Shown piece after piece: positions 19,087 through 28,300 of a stretch of DNA of 64,000 bases (position 1 is the stretch's first letter; each line of letters begins with the position of its first letter). The notes beneath the pieces were generated by a model that did no database searches, was not told the origin of the DNA, and worked only from the letters and a program-made list of their open reading frames with translations. Source of the DNA: Clostridiales bacterium (lineage in GTDB: Bacteria > Bacillota > Clostridia > Christensenellales > Aristaeellaceae); the NCBI GenBank assembly GCA_022787165.1, contig JALFVL010000038.1, positions 38,531-102,530 on the forward strand, in the 5' to 3' direction. The position numbers and the translations under genes are program-made.

Positions 19087-19135
19087 CCCCCATACGGCGC
19101 TTGAAGCGTTCATCCGCCGTATGGGGGTTGTTTTC
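19087..19135 (+). terminator. Strong terminator between convergent genes
   Basis: A 13-base perfect stem (19087-19099 with 19115-19127, CCCCCATACGGCG and its complement), followed on the plus strand by TTGTTTT. It faces the plus-strand gene and may also slow transcription arriving from the minus-strand LCP operon. Confidence 0.8.
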
Positions 19136-19230
19136 TCTGTAAATCCTTCTGCAAGGCTCCGCCCCGGTCGCAGACAACGGATTTACAGCATTTCGGAGGG
19201 CTTGCAGCCGGCATCATGCCGGTTTAGTCG
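19134..19230 (+). repeat. Dispersed 95-bp intergenic repeat, full copy
   Basis: Complete copy of the repeat family: CTGTAAATCCTTCTGCAAGG at the left, GGTCGCAG in the middle, ATTTCGGAGGGCTTGCAG, and the palindrome GCCGGCATCATGCCGG at the right end. It lies between the convergent genes ending at 19013 and 19224 and touches the LCP stop codon. Confidence 0.8.
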
Positions 19231-20138
19231 TAGATGAACGCATGCAGCTCCTGCGTGCATTGCTCAAGATCGGCGATGACCTTGGAGGTGCCGTCGCCGC
19301 TCTCATAGTGGTAATGCCCTTCGGAGGGAATCGAGAGCGTGCTGATGTCGCTGACGCCGTTGTCAAGAATCGCCATGGCGAGGTTCATCATGTCCAGAAG
19401 CTCGATATTGGTGTCGACATAGCTGAGCGCGGTCGTCATGAAGGCGAGCATCTCCTCCATTGAGCAGCTCTTGATCTTCTTGAACATCGCCGCAAGCAGC
19501 TTTCTCTGGCGGCTCGTGCGGCCAAAGTCGTTGTCGAGCTTGCGGATGCGGGCGTAGGCCAGCGCCTGCGCGCCGCAGAGCGTCGCGGAGGTCGCGCCGC
19601 TGGGAATCTTTTTGATCTCCGCCGTGCCATAGCTCGGATCCGCCAGGCTGTTGATCGTGCCGGCCTCGCCCTTTTCCAGCGCGATCGTCACACCGCCCAG
19701 CGCGTCGACGATGTCCGCCACGCCATAGAAATTGATCGAAATGTACTGGCTGATGTTCATGTCAAACCGGCGGTTGATCGTCTGCATCACCAGATTAGGG
19801 CCGCCATAGGTGTGCGCGGCATTGAGCTTGTTCATGTGCCCATTGTCGCCCATCTCCACCCAGAGGTCACGGGCCAGGGAGGTCAGCTTGATTTCCCCGC
19901 CCTGCTGATCGATCGAGCAGATCATCATCGTATCTGAGCGGCCGGAGGCGAGGTCATCGCCGCGCGTATCCGTACCGATGAGCAGGATGTTGATGTAGCG
20001 CTCGTCAAGCCCCTGCGTCACGCTCAGATCGCCGTCCTCGACGGGCATGCTGTATTCCGCCGGCACAGCGACAGGCAGCAGCGCCGCCAGCAGCAGCGCT
20101 GTCAGCAGCGCCGCCGCCTTGAAAACTCTTGCTCTCAT
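19224..20138 (-). CDS. LytR-CpsA-Psr (LCP) family protein
   Basis: LCP enzymes transfer polyprenyl-linked glycopolymers onto peptidoglycan (wall teichoic acid or capsule) outside the membrane. The 304-residue protein has an N-terminal hydrophobic segment (residues 8-27). The LCP core has ILLIGTDTRGDD (51-62), GRSDTMMI (66-73) and SLARDLWVEM (about 86-95), with the conserved Arg/Asp positions, and later ARIRKLDNDFGRTSRQRKL, the arginine-rich motif of the family. The start at 20138 has GGGAGGAAAG upstream and overlaps the phosphatase stop as ATGA. It is the last gene of the giant-repeat operon, so it probably attaches that system's glycan, if one is made. Confidence 0.93.
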   Translation of the reverse strand: MRARVFKAAALLTALLLAALLPVAVPAEYSMPVEDGDLSVTQGLDERYINILLIGTDTRGDDLASGRSDTMMICSIDQQGGEIKLTSLARDLWVEMGDNGHMNKLNAAHTYGGPNLVMQTINRRFDMNISQYISINFYGVADIVDALGGVTIALEKGEAGTINSLADPSYGTAEIKKIPSGATSATLCGAQALAYARIRKLDNDFGRTSRQRKLLAAMFKKIKSCSMEEMLAFMTTALSYVDTNIELLDMMNLAMAILDNGVSDISTLSIPSEGHYHYESGDGTSKVIADLEQCTQELHAFIYD

Positions 20139-20824
20139 GCCTTTCTTTCCTCCCGAAGAACCCTGAGCGCCGCAGAGAGCCGGTTCTCCCGCGGCCATTC
20201 GCCGCGGAAGGTCCGGTATGCACGCTCAAAGGTGTCATAATGCTCGGGTCTGTGCGCATCCGAGGCCACATAGGAGACCAGGCCCTCGCGAAGCAGGCGG
20301 CGCGCCGTCTTCCGCTCCGCGCTCAGCGGCCGGGCCAGCAGCCCGCCCGCGTCCACCTGCATCTCGCAGCCCAAGTCGCTCATCGCCTGCGCGATGCCGA
20401 AGTCCCGCTGAATGTAGAGGTACCGCTCGGGATGCGCGATGATGGGCAGGTAGCCGTTGTCCATGAGCTCGCTGACCACGCCCTCCCAGCCAGGCATCAG
20501 GTACTCATTGCCGAATTCCAGCAGCAGGCATCGCGTGGAGCCCAGGCAGAAATTTGTAAGCTGCGCCGTGCCTGCCTTGAGGGTGGCGCGGTAGTTGAAC
20601 TCGCAGCCCATGCTCAGCGCAAGACCATAGCGATGCGCGATCTCCCGGGTTCGCAGGAACGGCTTCCGGTTGAAATCCTGATCCCGGGGATCATACACAT
20701 GCGGCGTGCAGATGATCGAGGTCACGCCGGCCTCTCTGGCGCGGCGCAGCATGTCATGGGTCATCACCTCGCTGACAGACCCGTCGTCCACGCCGGGGAG
20801 AATATGCACATGCATATCGATCAT
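20135..20824 (-). CDS. CpsB/YwqE-type PHP tyrosine-protein phosphatase
   Basis: A manganese-dependent phosphatase that removes phosphate from BY-kinases and related proteins in Gram-positive capsule systems. The 229-residue protein starts MIDMHVHILPGVDDGS, containing the PHP metal motif HVHILPG. It continues with IICTPHVY near residue 50, EFNYR near 87, IIAHPERY near 140 and the C-terminal SDAHRP. The start at 20824 removes an apparent overlap with the upstream kinase gene and has AGGGTGA upstream. It lies between the BY-kinase and LCP genes; its likely substrate is the tyrosine-rich tail of that kinase. Confidence 0.93.
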   Translation of the reverse strand: MIDMHVHILPGVDDGSVSEVMTHDMLRRAREAGVTSIICTPHVYDPRDQDFNRKPFLRTREIAHRYGLALSMGCEFNYRATLKAGTAQLTNFCLGSTRCLLLEFGNEYLMPGWEGVVSELMDNGYLPIIAHPERYLYIQRDFGIAQAMSDLGCEMQVDAGGLLARPLSAERKTARRLLREGLVSYVASDAHRPEHYDTFERAYRTFRGEWPRENRLSAALRVLREERKA

Positions 20825-20879
20825 CGCTTCACCCTGCCTGTTCTCCGGATTGCGCCCGGCAAACAGGCGGCTCTTCCGC

Positions 20880-22346
20880 TCAGTTTCCGTCCTCCCGGTA
20901 TTCTTCCTCGTCATCCCCGCCGGTGTGGTTTGTCAGCTCGCGGGTCGAGCGGCGCTCTTCCTTGTGCTGGCTGCCGTAACGGTAGTATTTGTTGTAGTAA
21001 TAGCTCTTCTGGCGGTGCTGGACAAAGTTGAACGCAATGCCCAGCAGCTGCGCCTTGACCTGATGCAGCTGGTCGAGCACCTTCTGCAGCTCCTTGCGGT
21101 CCACGCGGCCGTCCGCAACGATGACGACCGTGCCATCCGTCTTCGCCGCCAGCGACGCCGCGTCGATGAACATGCCCAGCGGGCAGGTGTCAAAGACCAC
21201 GAGGTCAAAATACTGGCGCGTCTCCTCCAGGAAGCGGTCAAACGTCGCAAGGCCCGCGTTGACGCCGATGCGGTGGCAGCTGTCCATGAAGAAGAGGTTG
21301 TGGGTTCCGGTCTTGGAGACGACCTCCTGCAGCGTCGCGCCGCCGTTGAGGTAATCCATGATGTCCCTCTTGTTGCGCCGGCCGAGGTAACGGCCCAGCA
21401 TCGGGGAACGATAGTCCATGTCCACGAGCAGCACGCGCTTGCCCTGTGCCGCCCATTCGCAGGCCAACATCAGAGAGACGGAGCTCTTGCCCTCCTTGGG
21501 CGTGGTCGAGGTGACGGTCAGCGTGCGCAGCTCCCGCCCCATCGCGGCAAACTCGATGTTCAGCGCGAGCTTGCGGATGCTCTCCTGCGTATGCTCCGAG
21601 ACGCACTGGAGCAGGTTGCTCTCCCTCGACTTGTGCTTCTTGAGGAAGGCGTCCATCTCCTTCTTGTAGCCCGAGATGTTGGAGAGCACGTTGACCTGGA
21701 ACTTGACCTCCGCGTTGCTGTCAGCGCGCACCTTGGTGTTGAGTACCTCCAGCGCGACGATCGCCGCGATCACCAGCGCCATCGCGCCGAAGAACGCGAG
21801 GAAGACGAGCCGCTCGCGGCCGCCGTTGGAGGGATATGACGGCAGCGTCGCCTCCGAAGCGATGCTCACGGAGTCGGACTGCAGCAGGTTGCGGATGTAC
21901 TCCGTAAACACCTGCGCGAGCGTGTTGGCCGCGACCATGCTCAGCTGCGGATCCCAGCTCGTGACGCCGATGTTGATGATTCGGGTATCCTGCACGGCGC
22001 TGACGGAGATCGACGCGCCGCTCGGCCAGTAGGGCCAGCCCAGCCGGCTGCAGGTCTCGCTCAAAACATCCTGCGTCTGAATCAGCTCCTTGTAGTCGCT
22101 GACAAAGTAGGCGCTTGAGGAGAGGTCGTAGCGGGTCGTGCCGGTCGAATCGACATAGTCAAACAGCGTGTACAGCTTGACCTGCGCCGTATAGACATCA
22201 ATCGTGAAGTTCGCCACATACCAGTTGGCGAGAATCGCCACAAGGATCGGAATCACGATGATGAAGACCAGCCTGCGCTTGAGGGCCTTGACAATGTCGC
22301 CGATCGACAAACTCAGTTCTTCTTCTTGCACGGTTTTCACTCCCAT
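20880..22346 (-). CDS. Wzz chain-length regulator fused to BY-kinase
   Basis: A 488-residue fusion of a membrane adaptor and a cytoplasmic tyrosine kinase. An N-terminal membrane helix (residues 25-42) is followed by a Wzz-type extracellular domain and a second helix (about 179-200). The kinase half has Walker A in TPKEGKSSVS (282-291), Walker A' VLLVDMD (305-311) and a Walker B-like VVFDTCPLGMFIDA. The C-terminal tail has a tyrosine cluster SYYYNKYYRYGS (about 447-458), the usual autophosphorylation site, followed by an acidic end. These enzymes control polysaccharide length and export by cycles of autophosphorylation. It lies 41 bases after the giant repeat gene and before the cognate phosphatase. 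Confidence 0.9.
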   Translation of the reverse strand: MGVKTVQEEELSLSIGDIVKALKRRLVFIIVIPILVAILANWYVANFTIDVYTAQVKLYTLFDYVDSTGTTRYDLSSSAYFVSDYKELIQTQDVLSETCSRLGWPYWPSGASISVSAVQDTRIINIGVTSWDPQLSMVAANTLAQVFTEYIRNLLQSDSVSIASEATLPSYPSNGGRERLVFLAFFGAMALVIAAIVALEVLNTKVRADSNAEVKFQVNVLSNISGYKKEMDAFLKKHKSRESNLLQCVSEHTQESIRKLALNIEFAAMGRELRTLTVTSTTPKEGKSSVSLMLACEWAAQGKRVLLVDMDYRSPMLGRYLGRRNKRDIMDYLNGGATLQEVVSKTGTHNLFFMDSCHRIGVNAGLATFDRFLEETRQYFDLVVFDTCPLGMFIDAASLAAKTDGTVVIVADGRVDRKELQKVLDQLHQVKAQLLGIAFNFVQHRQKSYYYNKYYRYGSQHKEERRSTRELTNHTGGDDEEEYREDGN

Positions 22347-22387
22347 TCTCAGTGTATCTATCGCCAGGCTCCGGGCCTATCCCGGAA

Positions 22388-25300
22388 TCAGGGAATCTGA
22401 ATGCGGTTGAGGTTGAATTTCTTTTCCTCGGCCAGATTGCCGTCCGCGTCATAGCTGCGCTCGATGCGGGCGACGCCGTCCGTGTTGTTCGTGCCCCAGC
22501 CGTCAGCGCCGTAATACGTCTCCGACGTCACGCGGCTGTTCGCGTCGTATTCGTAGGCCACCTCGGCATAGCCCTTCGCGCCGTCGACCTTCGTCTCCCC
22601 ATCCGCGAGCAGATAGACCTCCTGCGTGACGCGGTCCATCATGTCGCGCGTGTAGCGGACGACCTGATAACCGCCCGCCGTGGTGACGGGATTCTTCTCC
22701 GCGTCCATGTAGTGCTCCTCGCGCACGCGGGAGAGGCTGTCGTAAACGTACTCGACGCGGGTGTAGCCTTCGGAGGTGACCATTGGCTCGCCGTCGGCAT
22801 CCAGGCTGACGCGGGCGCTGACCAGGTTGTCCTCGCCGTATTCCATGCGCACCTGCAGGCTGCCATTCACGCTCGCCATCGGGTTGCCGTTCGCGTCGGT
22901 GTATTTTTCCAGCACGGGCCGTCCGGAGCTGTCCACGACGATGTCCTTGGCCTCGTAGCCGTCCACGCAGGCGACCGGGCTGCCGTCATCCAGGAAATAG
23001 CCCTCCCAGATGACGTTGCCGCTCGCGTCATACTCCATGCGCTTGACCTCGTAGCCGCCCGCCTGGCGCACGGGGCTGCCCTTCGCGTCGAAATAACGCT
23101 CCTCAATCACCCGGCCTGCCCAGTCACAGACGTATGTTGCGCTGGCATAGCCGCCCTTCCAGACGATGGGCTGTCCGTCGCTGCCGAAGTACTGCTCCGC
23201 AATCAGGCCGCCGTTTTCGTTGTATTGCGCCGTCCTGCCCGCAAAGCCATAGCTGATGACGTAGAGCTGCCCGTCCTCGCCGTAAAACGCCTCGCGCGTC
23301 AGGTTGCCGTTTTCGTTGTACGTCCGCTCGGAGTAGGCCTCGCCGAAGCTTCCCCTGCCGTATTCGCCATCCGTCTTGTAATAGCCCGTGCGGATGCAGT
23401 TGCCGTCCGCGTCGTAGGCGTATTGCAGCAGCGCGTAGGTGCTCGCATAGTCGCAGGTTTCGCCCTTTTCGTTCTGATGGCGAACCTCCAGCACATGCCC
23501 CTGCGCGTCATAGGTGTAGAGCTCGCGCGCATAGCCGTAGGAGGATACAATCAGCTCGCCATTCGGATCGAGGAAATTGATCTGCGTAACGCGGTCGCGC
23601 TCGTCATAGGCATAGGTGATCTGCGCAAAGCGCATGTTGCCGAAGGTCGGCTCACCCTTCTCGTTCAGGCTGACAATCGACAGCTGGTTGCCATGCCCGT
23701 CATAGGTCATGCGCTGGCCGCAGTAGCCCGTCTGCGTCCTGATGGGGTTGCCGTCCGTCCCGTAATACCAAAGCTCTGTCAGCCTGTCGTGATCGTCATA
23801 GGTATAGCGGACCGCCCAGGCCATGCCCCGATGGAGCACGGGCTCCCCCGCCGCGCCGTAATAGGCCTCCATGAGCAGGTTGCCCCGCGCGTCATATTCC
23901 AGGGAGACCTGCGCATATTCGCCGTTGATCAGCGCCGGCTGCTGCACATGGTCGTAAAACGAAATCCTCGTCGTATTCCCGTTGGCGTCGTATTCGTAGA
24001 GCACATAGGCATAGCCGCCGTAGCCGTTGATCAGATTGAGATTCTCGTCGAGGTAGGCCTCCTTGAGCAGATTGCCCCGCGCGTCATACTGCCTGTCCAG
24101 CACGGCATAGCCGTAGTCCGTCACGACCAGCGCGCCGTCCTCGCCATAATAGCGCGCCTGCGTCCGCATGCCGTTCAGGTCATAGCTGTATTCCGCCGCG
24201 GCATAGCCCGCGCGGACGTTCATCAGCTCGCCGTCCGTGCCCAGCCAGGCCTCGCGCACGACGTTGCCCGCCGCGTCGTAGGCCGTCTGCCTGGCCGCAT
24301 AGCCGCCCGTCGCCAGGCAGAGCGCGCCGCCTTCATCGTAATAGCCGACGTAGGTCTGCCGCCTGAGCTCATCATAGGCATAGCGCATGATGGAGAAGCC
24401 GTTCGTGCCCATCATCGGCTGACCCTGCTGATCAAGATAGGCCATCTCGGTCGGCAGGCCCTCCTCGGTTCTGACTGTGCGGATGATCCATGCGCCGTCC
24501 GTCATGCGGCAGGCCTCGCCTGCGCGGTTGTACACCCGCTCCCAGCGGGTCAGCCCGTCGTCCGACCAGGCCGTCTCGATGATGGCATAGCCCGCCCTCA
24601 GATTGACCAGCTCGCCATTCTCGCCCAGGTAGCGCGTGCTCGTGCGGCGGTTCTTGGCGTCATAGGCGTACTGAATCTGAGCAAAGCCCGAGGAAAGCAT
24701 CGTCGGATAATGGCGCGCATCGAGGTAGCTCTCCAGCGTCACATTGCCCGCCGCGTCATACGTTCTTGAAATCGCCGCATAACCATCCGAAATCACGCAG
24801 GGCTCATCCAGATCGTCATAGTACGCGACCAGCGTCTGGTTGCCGCGCTCGTCGTAGGCATAGCGCACGCAGGCGTAACCCGAGGCAAGCTGGATCGCCG
24901 TGCCATCCGCGCCCAGATAGCGCTCCAGGATGACGTGGTTGTCCGCGTCATAGGCGTACTGCGCGCCGGCGTAGCCCACCGAGGCGACCGTCAAAAGGCC
25001 TGCTTCGTCGCGGTAGCGCAGCTCGGTCACGCGGTTCTGCGCATCGAAGTCGCGCTCCACGCAGGCATAGCCGTCCGGAATACACACGGCATTGCCCCAG
25101 CCGTCCTGGAAGGTTTCCCGGATGAGGTTGTTCCTGTCGTCGTACTCAAACGTCCGCTGGCCGTAGCTGCCAAGCAGCGCAGAGGCGGCGCCATCCGCCC
25201 CGTAATAGCTCTCGCGGATGACCCGGCCGCGCGCATCGTAAGCATAGGCGATGGACGCGTAGCCCTCGGAGATCACCACACCCTGCCCGATTGTGTCCTG

Positions 25301-28300
25301 ATAAGCGCGCAGCGTGACGCGGCCGTAGGCGTCGACCTGCGTCTCCACCTGCGCATAGCCCAGGGCCGTCATCGTGACCTCCCCGTCCTCGCCCAGGTAG
25401 CGCAGCTTGATCACATTGCCCCGCACGTCGTAGAGATATCCGACGCTCGCATAGCCGGAGGGGCAGGTGTAGGGCGCGCCGTCCGCGCCGATAAAGGTTT
25501 CCCTCGTGATGCGGCTCTGCGCGTCATAGTCTCTGTCGATACCCGCGTAGCCGCGCAGACAGGTGGTCAGCGCGCCTGCGCTGTCATAATACCGCATCGA
25601 GACCGCGCGTCCGCGTGCATCATAGATGTAGCCGACGGACGCATAGCCGTCGCTGCAAACCGCTCCGTTGCCGTCGGCGTCAAAATACGCCTCGCGGGTC
25701 AGCCGCCGGCGCTCATCGTAGCTGTAGCGCACAGTTGCGTAGCCGTTCACGAGAATCGGCTGCCCTTCCGTATTGAGATAGGTCTCGCTGAGCAGGCTGC
25801 CGCGGCTGTCATAGCTGTACTGTGCCGCCGCGTAGCCGTCCGCGCCAATGCACGGCACGCCCGCAGCGTTGAGCAGAAGCACCTTCGTGCAGTTGCCCGC
25901 CGCGTCATAGCTCCGCTCCAGACGTGCATACCCCAGCGCGCTCACGGTCACAAGCTGATCTGCCGTGTCAAAATACGTCTCGCTGACCACCCTGCCGCTC
26001 TCGTAGGCGAAGCGAACCCGGGCGTAGCCCTGCGCGCCCATTGTGGCCTGCCCGTCCGTGCCGATGTAGGCATTCGATTCGACGTTTCCGTCTGCGTCAT
26101 AGGCGATATCCATGCCTGCGACCGCCGACTGGCTGAGCGTCAGCGCGCCATCCATGCCGTAATAGCGCTCACCCGTTTTGCGCCGCTTCATGTCATAGGT
26201 ATAGGCGACGCTTGCGTAGCCGCCGGAGGCCAGGCAGGGCTGGCCGTCCGCGCCGTAGAACGATGCCGACGTCAGACTGCCCGCCTCATCATAGGTATAG
26301 GCCGCCGTCGCATAACCCGACGGTGCGACACAGAGGCTGCCGTCCGCGTTCAGGTACGTTTCTCGCGTCAGACGGCGTCTGGCGTCGTATTCCAGGCGAA
26401 TGGACGCATAGCCGTCGATCGTCTGTACGCTCTGGCCCGAGGCATCGAGATAGCTGCGTGAGGTGACATTGCCTGCCGCGTCATAGGTCAGCTGCATCTG
26501 CGCATAGCCGTCCGCCGTCGTCACCGGGCCGCCCCAGGCATCCATGTACTGCTCCAGCACGGGACGGCCCAGCCGGTCATACGCATAGACCACGGCGGCA
26601 TAGCCGTCGGAGAGCGTCACGGCCTGACCCGCCGCGTCGACATAGCCGCGCTGGGCAACCCGGCCCAGCCGGTCATAGACGAGATTGATGCCCGCATAGC
26701 CGCCCTGCGCGATACAGGGCTCGCCGTTTTCGTCGAGATAGCGCAGCGTCACGGGCCGCTTGAGCGCGTCGTAGGTGTAGGCGATGGATGCATAGCCGTC
26801 TGCGCAGAGCGCAATCTGACCGTTTTCGTCAAGGAAATCGACCCGGACACAGTTTTGTCTGTCGTCGTAGGTGTAGTTTGCCGCCGCATAGCCGGCCTGC
26901 GCGTAAACCGGCATGCCCGCGGCGTCGAGATAGCGCTCGCTCAGGACGCTGCCAAAGGCGTTGTATGTCTGCTCAAGCACGGCATAGCCGTCCGCGCAGT
27001 CCGCCAGCGCGCCGGTCTCATCCAGATACCGTGTGCGCGTGCAGCGGCCCAGGCTGTCAAATTCATAGGCGATCTGCGCATAACCGTCCGCCATGGTGAC
27101 CGGCTGGCCGTTCGTATCGCCGTAGACCGTCCAAACGCAATTCCCCAACGCGTCATAGGTGTACTTCGCCGTCGCGTAGCCCTGCGCATTGAGCGCAGGC
27201 TGGCCGTCCGCGCCAAGGTAGGTCTCGCTGGTCACGTTGCCCTGCGCGTCATAGGTCATCTCCACGCCCGCGGCGCCCAGCGCGCCCAGCATCGGATTGC
27301 CGCTCGCATCGAAATACCGCTCGCCCGTTTTGCGGCGGCGCGCATCGTAGGTATAGCGCACAGACGCATACCCGCCGGATGCGGCCACGGGCATGCCGTC
27401 CGCGCCGGTATACTGCTCGCTGATACAGTTGCCCGCCGTGTCGTAGGCATACTCGACCGTCGCATAACCTTCGCTGCTCTCGCAGGGCTGGCCGTCCGCG
27501 TCAAAGCAGCTCTCCCGAATGAGCTGCCCCCGCTCGTCATAGGCGAAGGTCACGCGCGCATAGCCCTTCGGGCTCTGCACCGCGTTTCCCTGCCCGTCAT
27601 CATACGCCGTCTCAACCAGCCTGTGCCGCTCGTCGTAGCGCATCGTCACGCCGCCGATGCCGTCCAGGGTCAGCATCGGCGCGCCCGTCTCGTCAAGATA
27701 AACCGTCCGCTCCGGCTGACCGAAGACGTTGTACTGCGTCTGCACCTGGGCGAAGCCCTGCGCCGTGCGCACGCTCTGCCCGTTTTCGTCGAGGTAGGTC
27801 GTCCCCGTGATGTTACCGTTGCCGTCATAGGTGAAGCGGCGGATGGCATAACCCTGCGCGCAGAGAATCAGATTGCCCTGCGCGTCGAGGCAGCGCTCCT
27901 CCACCACGTCGCCCTGGCTGCCGTAGACGTAGCCAATGCCCTCGTAGCCGTCCGCGCAGACCGTAGGCTGTCCCTTCTCGTCAAACCAGAATGTGCTCGC
28001 AACGCGGCCAAGCGCATCGTAGACAAAGCGCGCCTGCGCATAGCCCTCCGCGCCGCTGACCGGATTGCCCTGCGCGTCAAGATAGGTCTCCGTTTCCTTA
28101 AGGTTGGTATCTGTGTAGGTATAGCGGATGCCGCAATAGCCCTCGGCGGAAACCGCCGTCTGTCCGCTTTCGTCGGCATAGCGCTCCTCAAGGATGTTGC
28201 CCCTCGTGTTATAATCCAGGCTGCGGGAGGCATAGCCCTTCGCGCTGCGCACGGGCGCGCCGGTGAGATCATAATAGCTCTCATCGATGAGCCGGCTCTG

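Noticed and set aside
19204..19222. Terminator for the LCP operon at the GCCGGCATCATGCCGG hairpin
   Set aside because: The hairpin belongs to the dispersed repeat and has no T-tract on the minus strand; it may still pause transcription.
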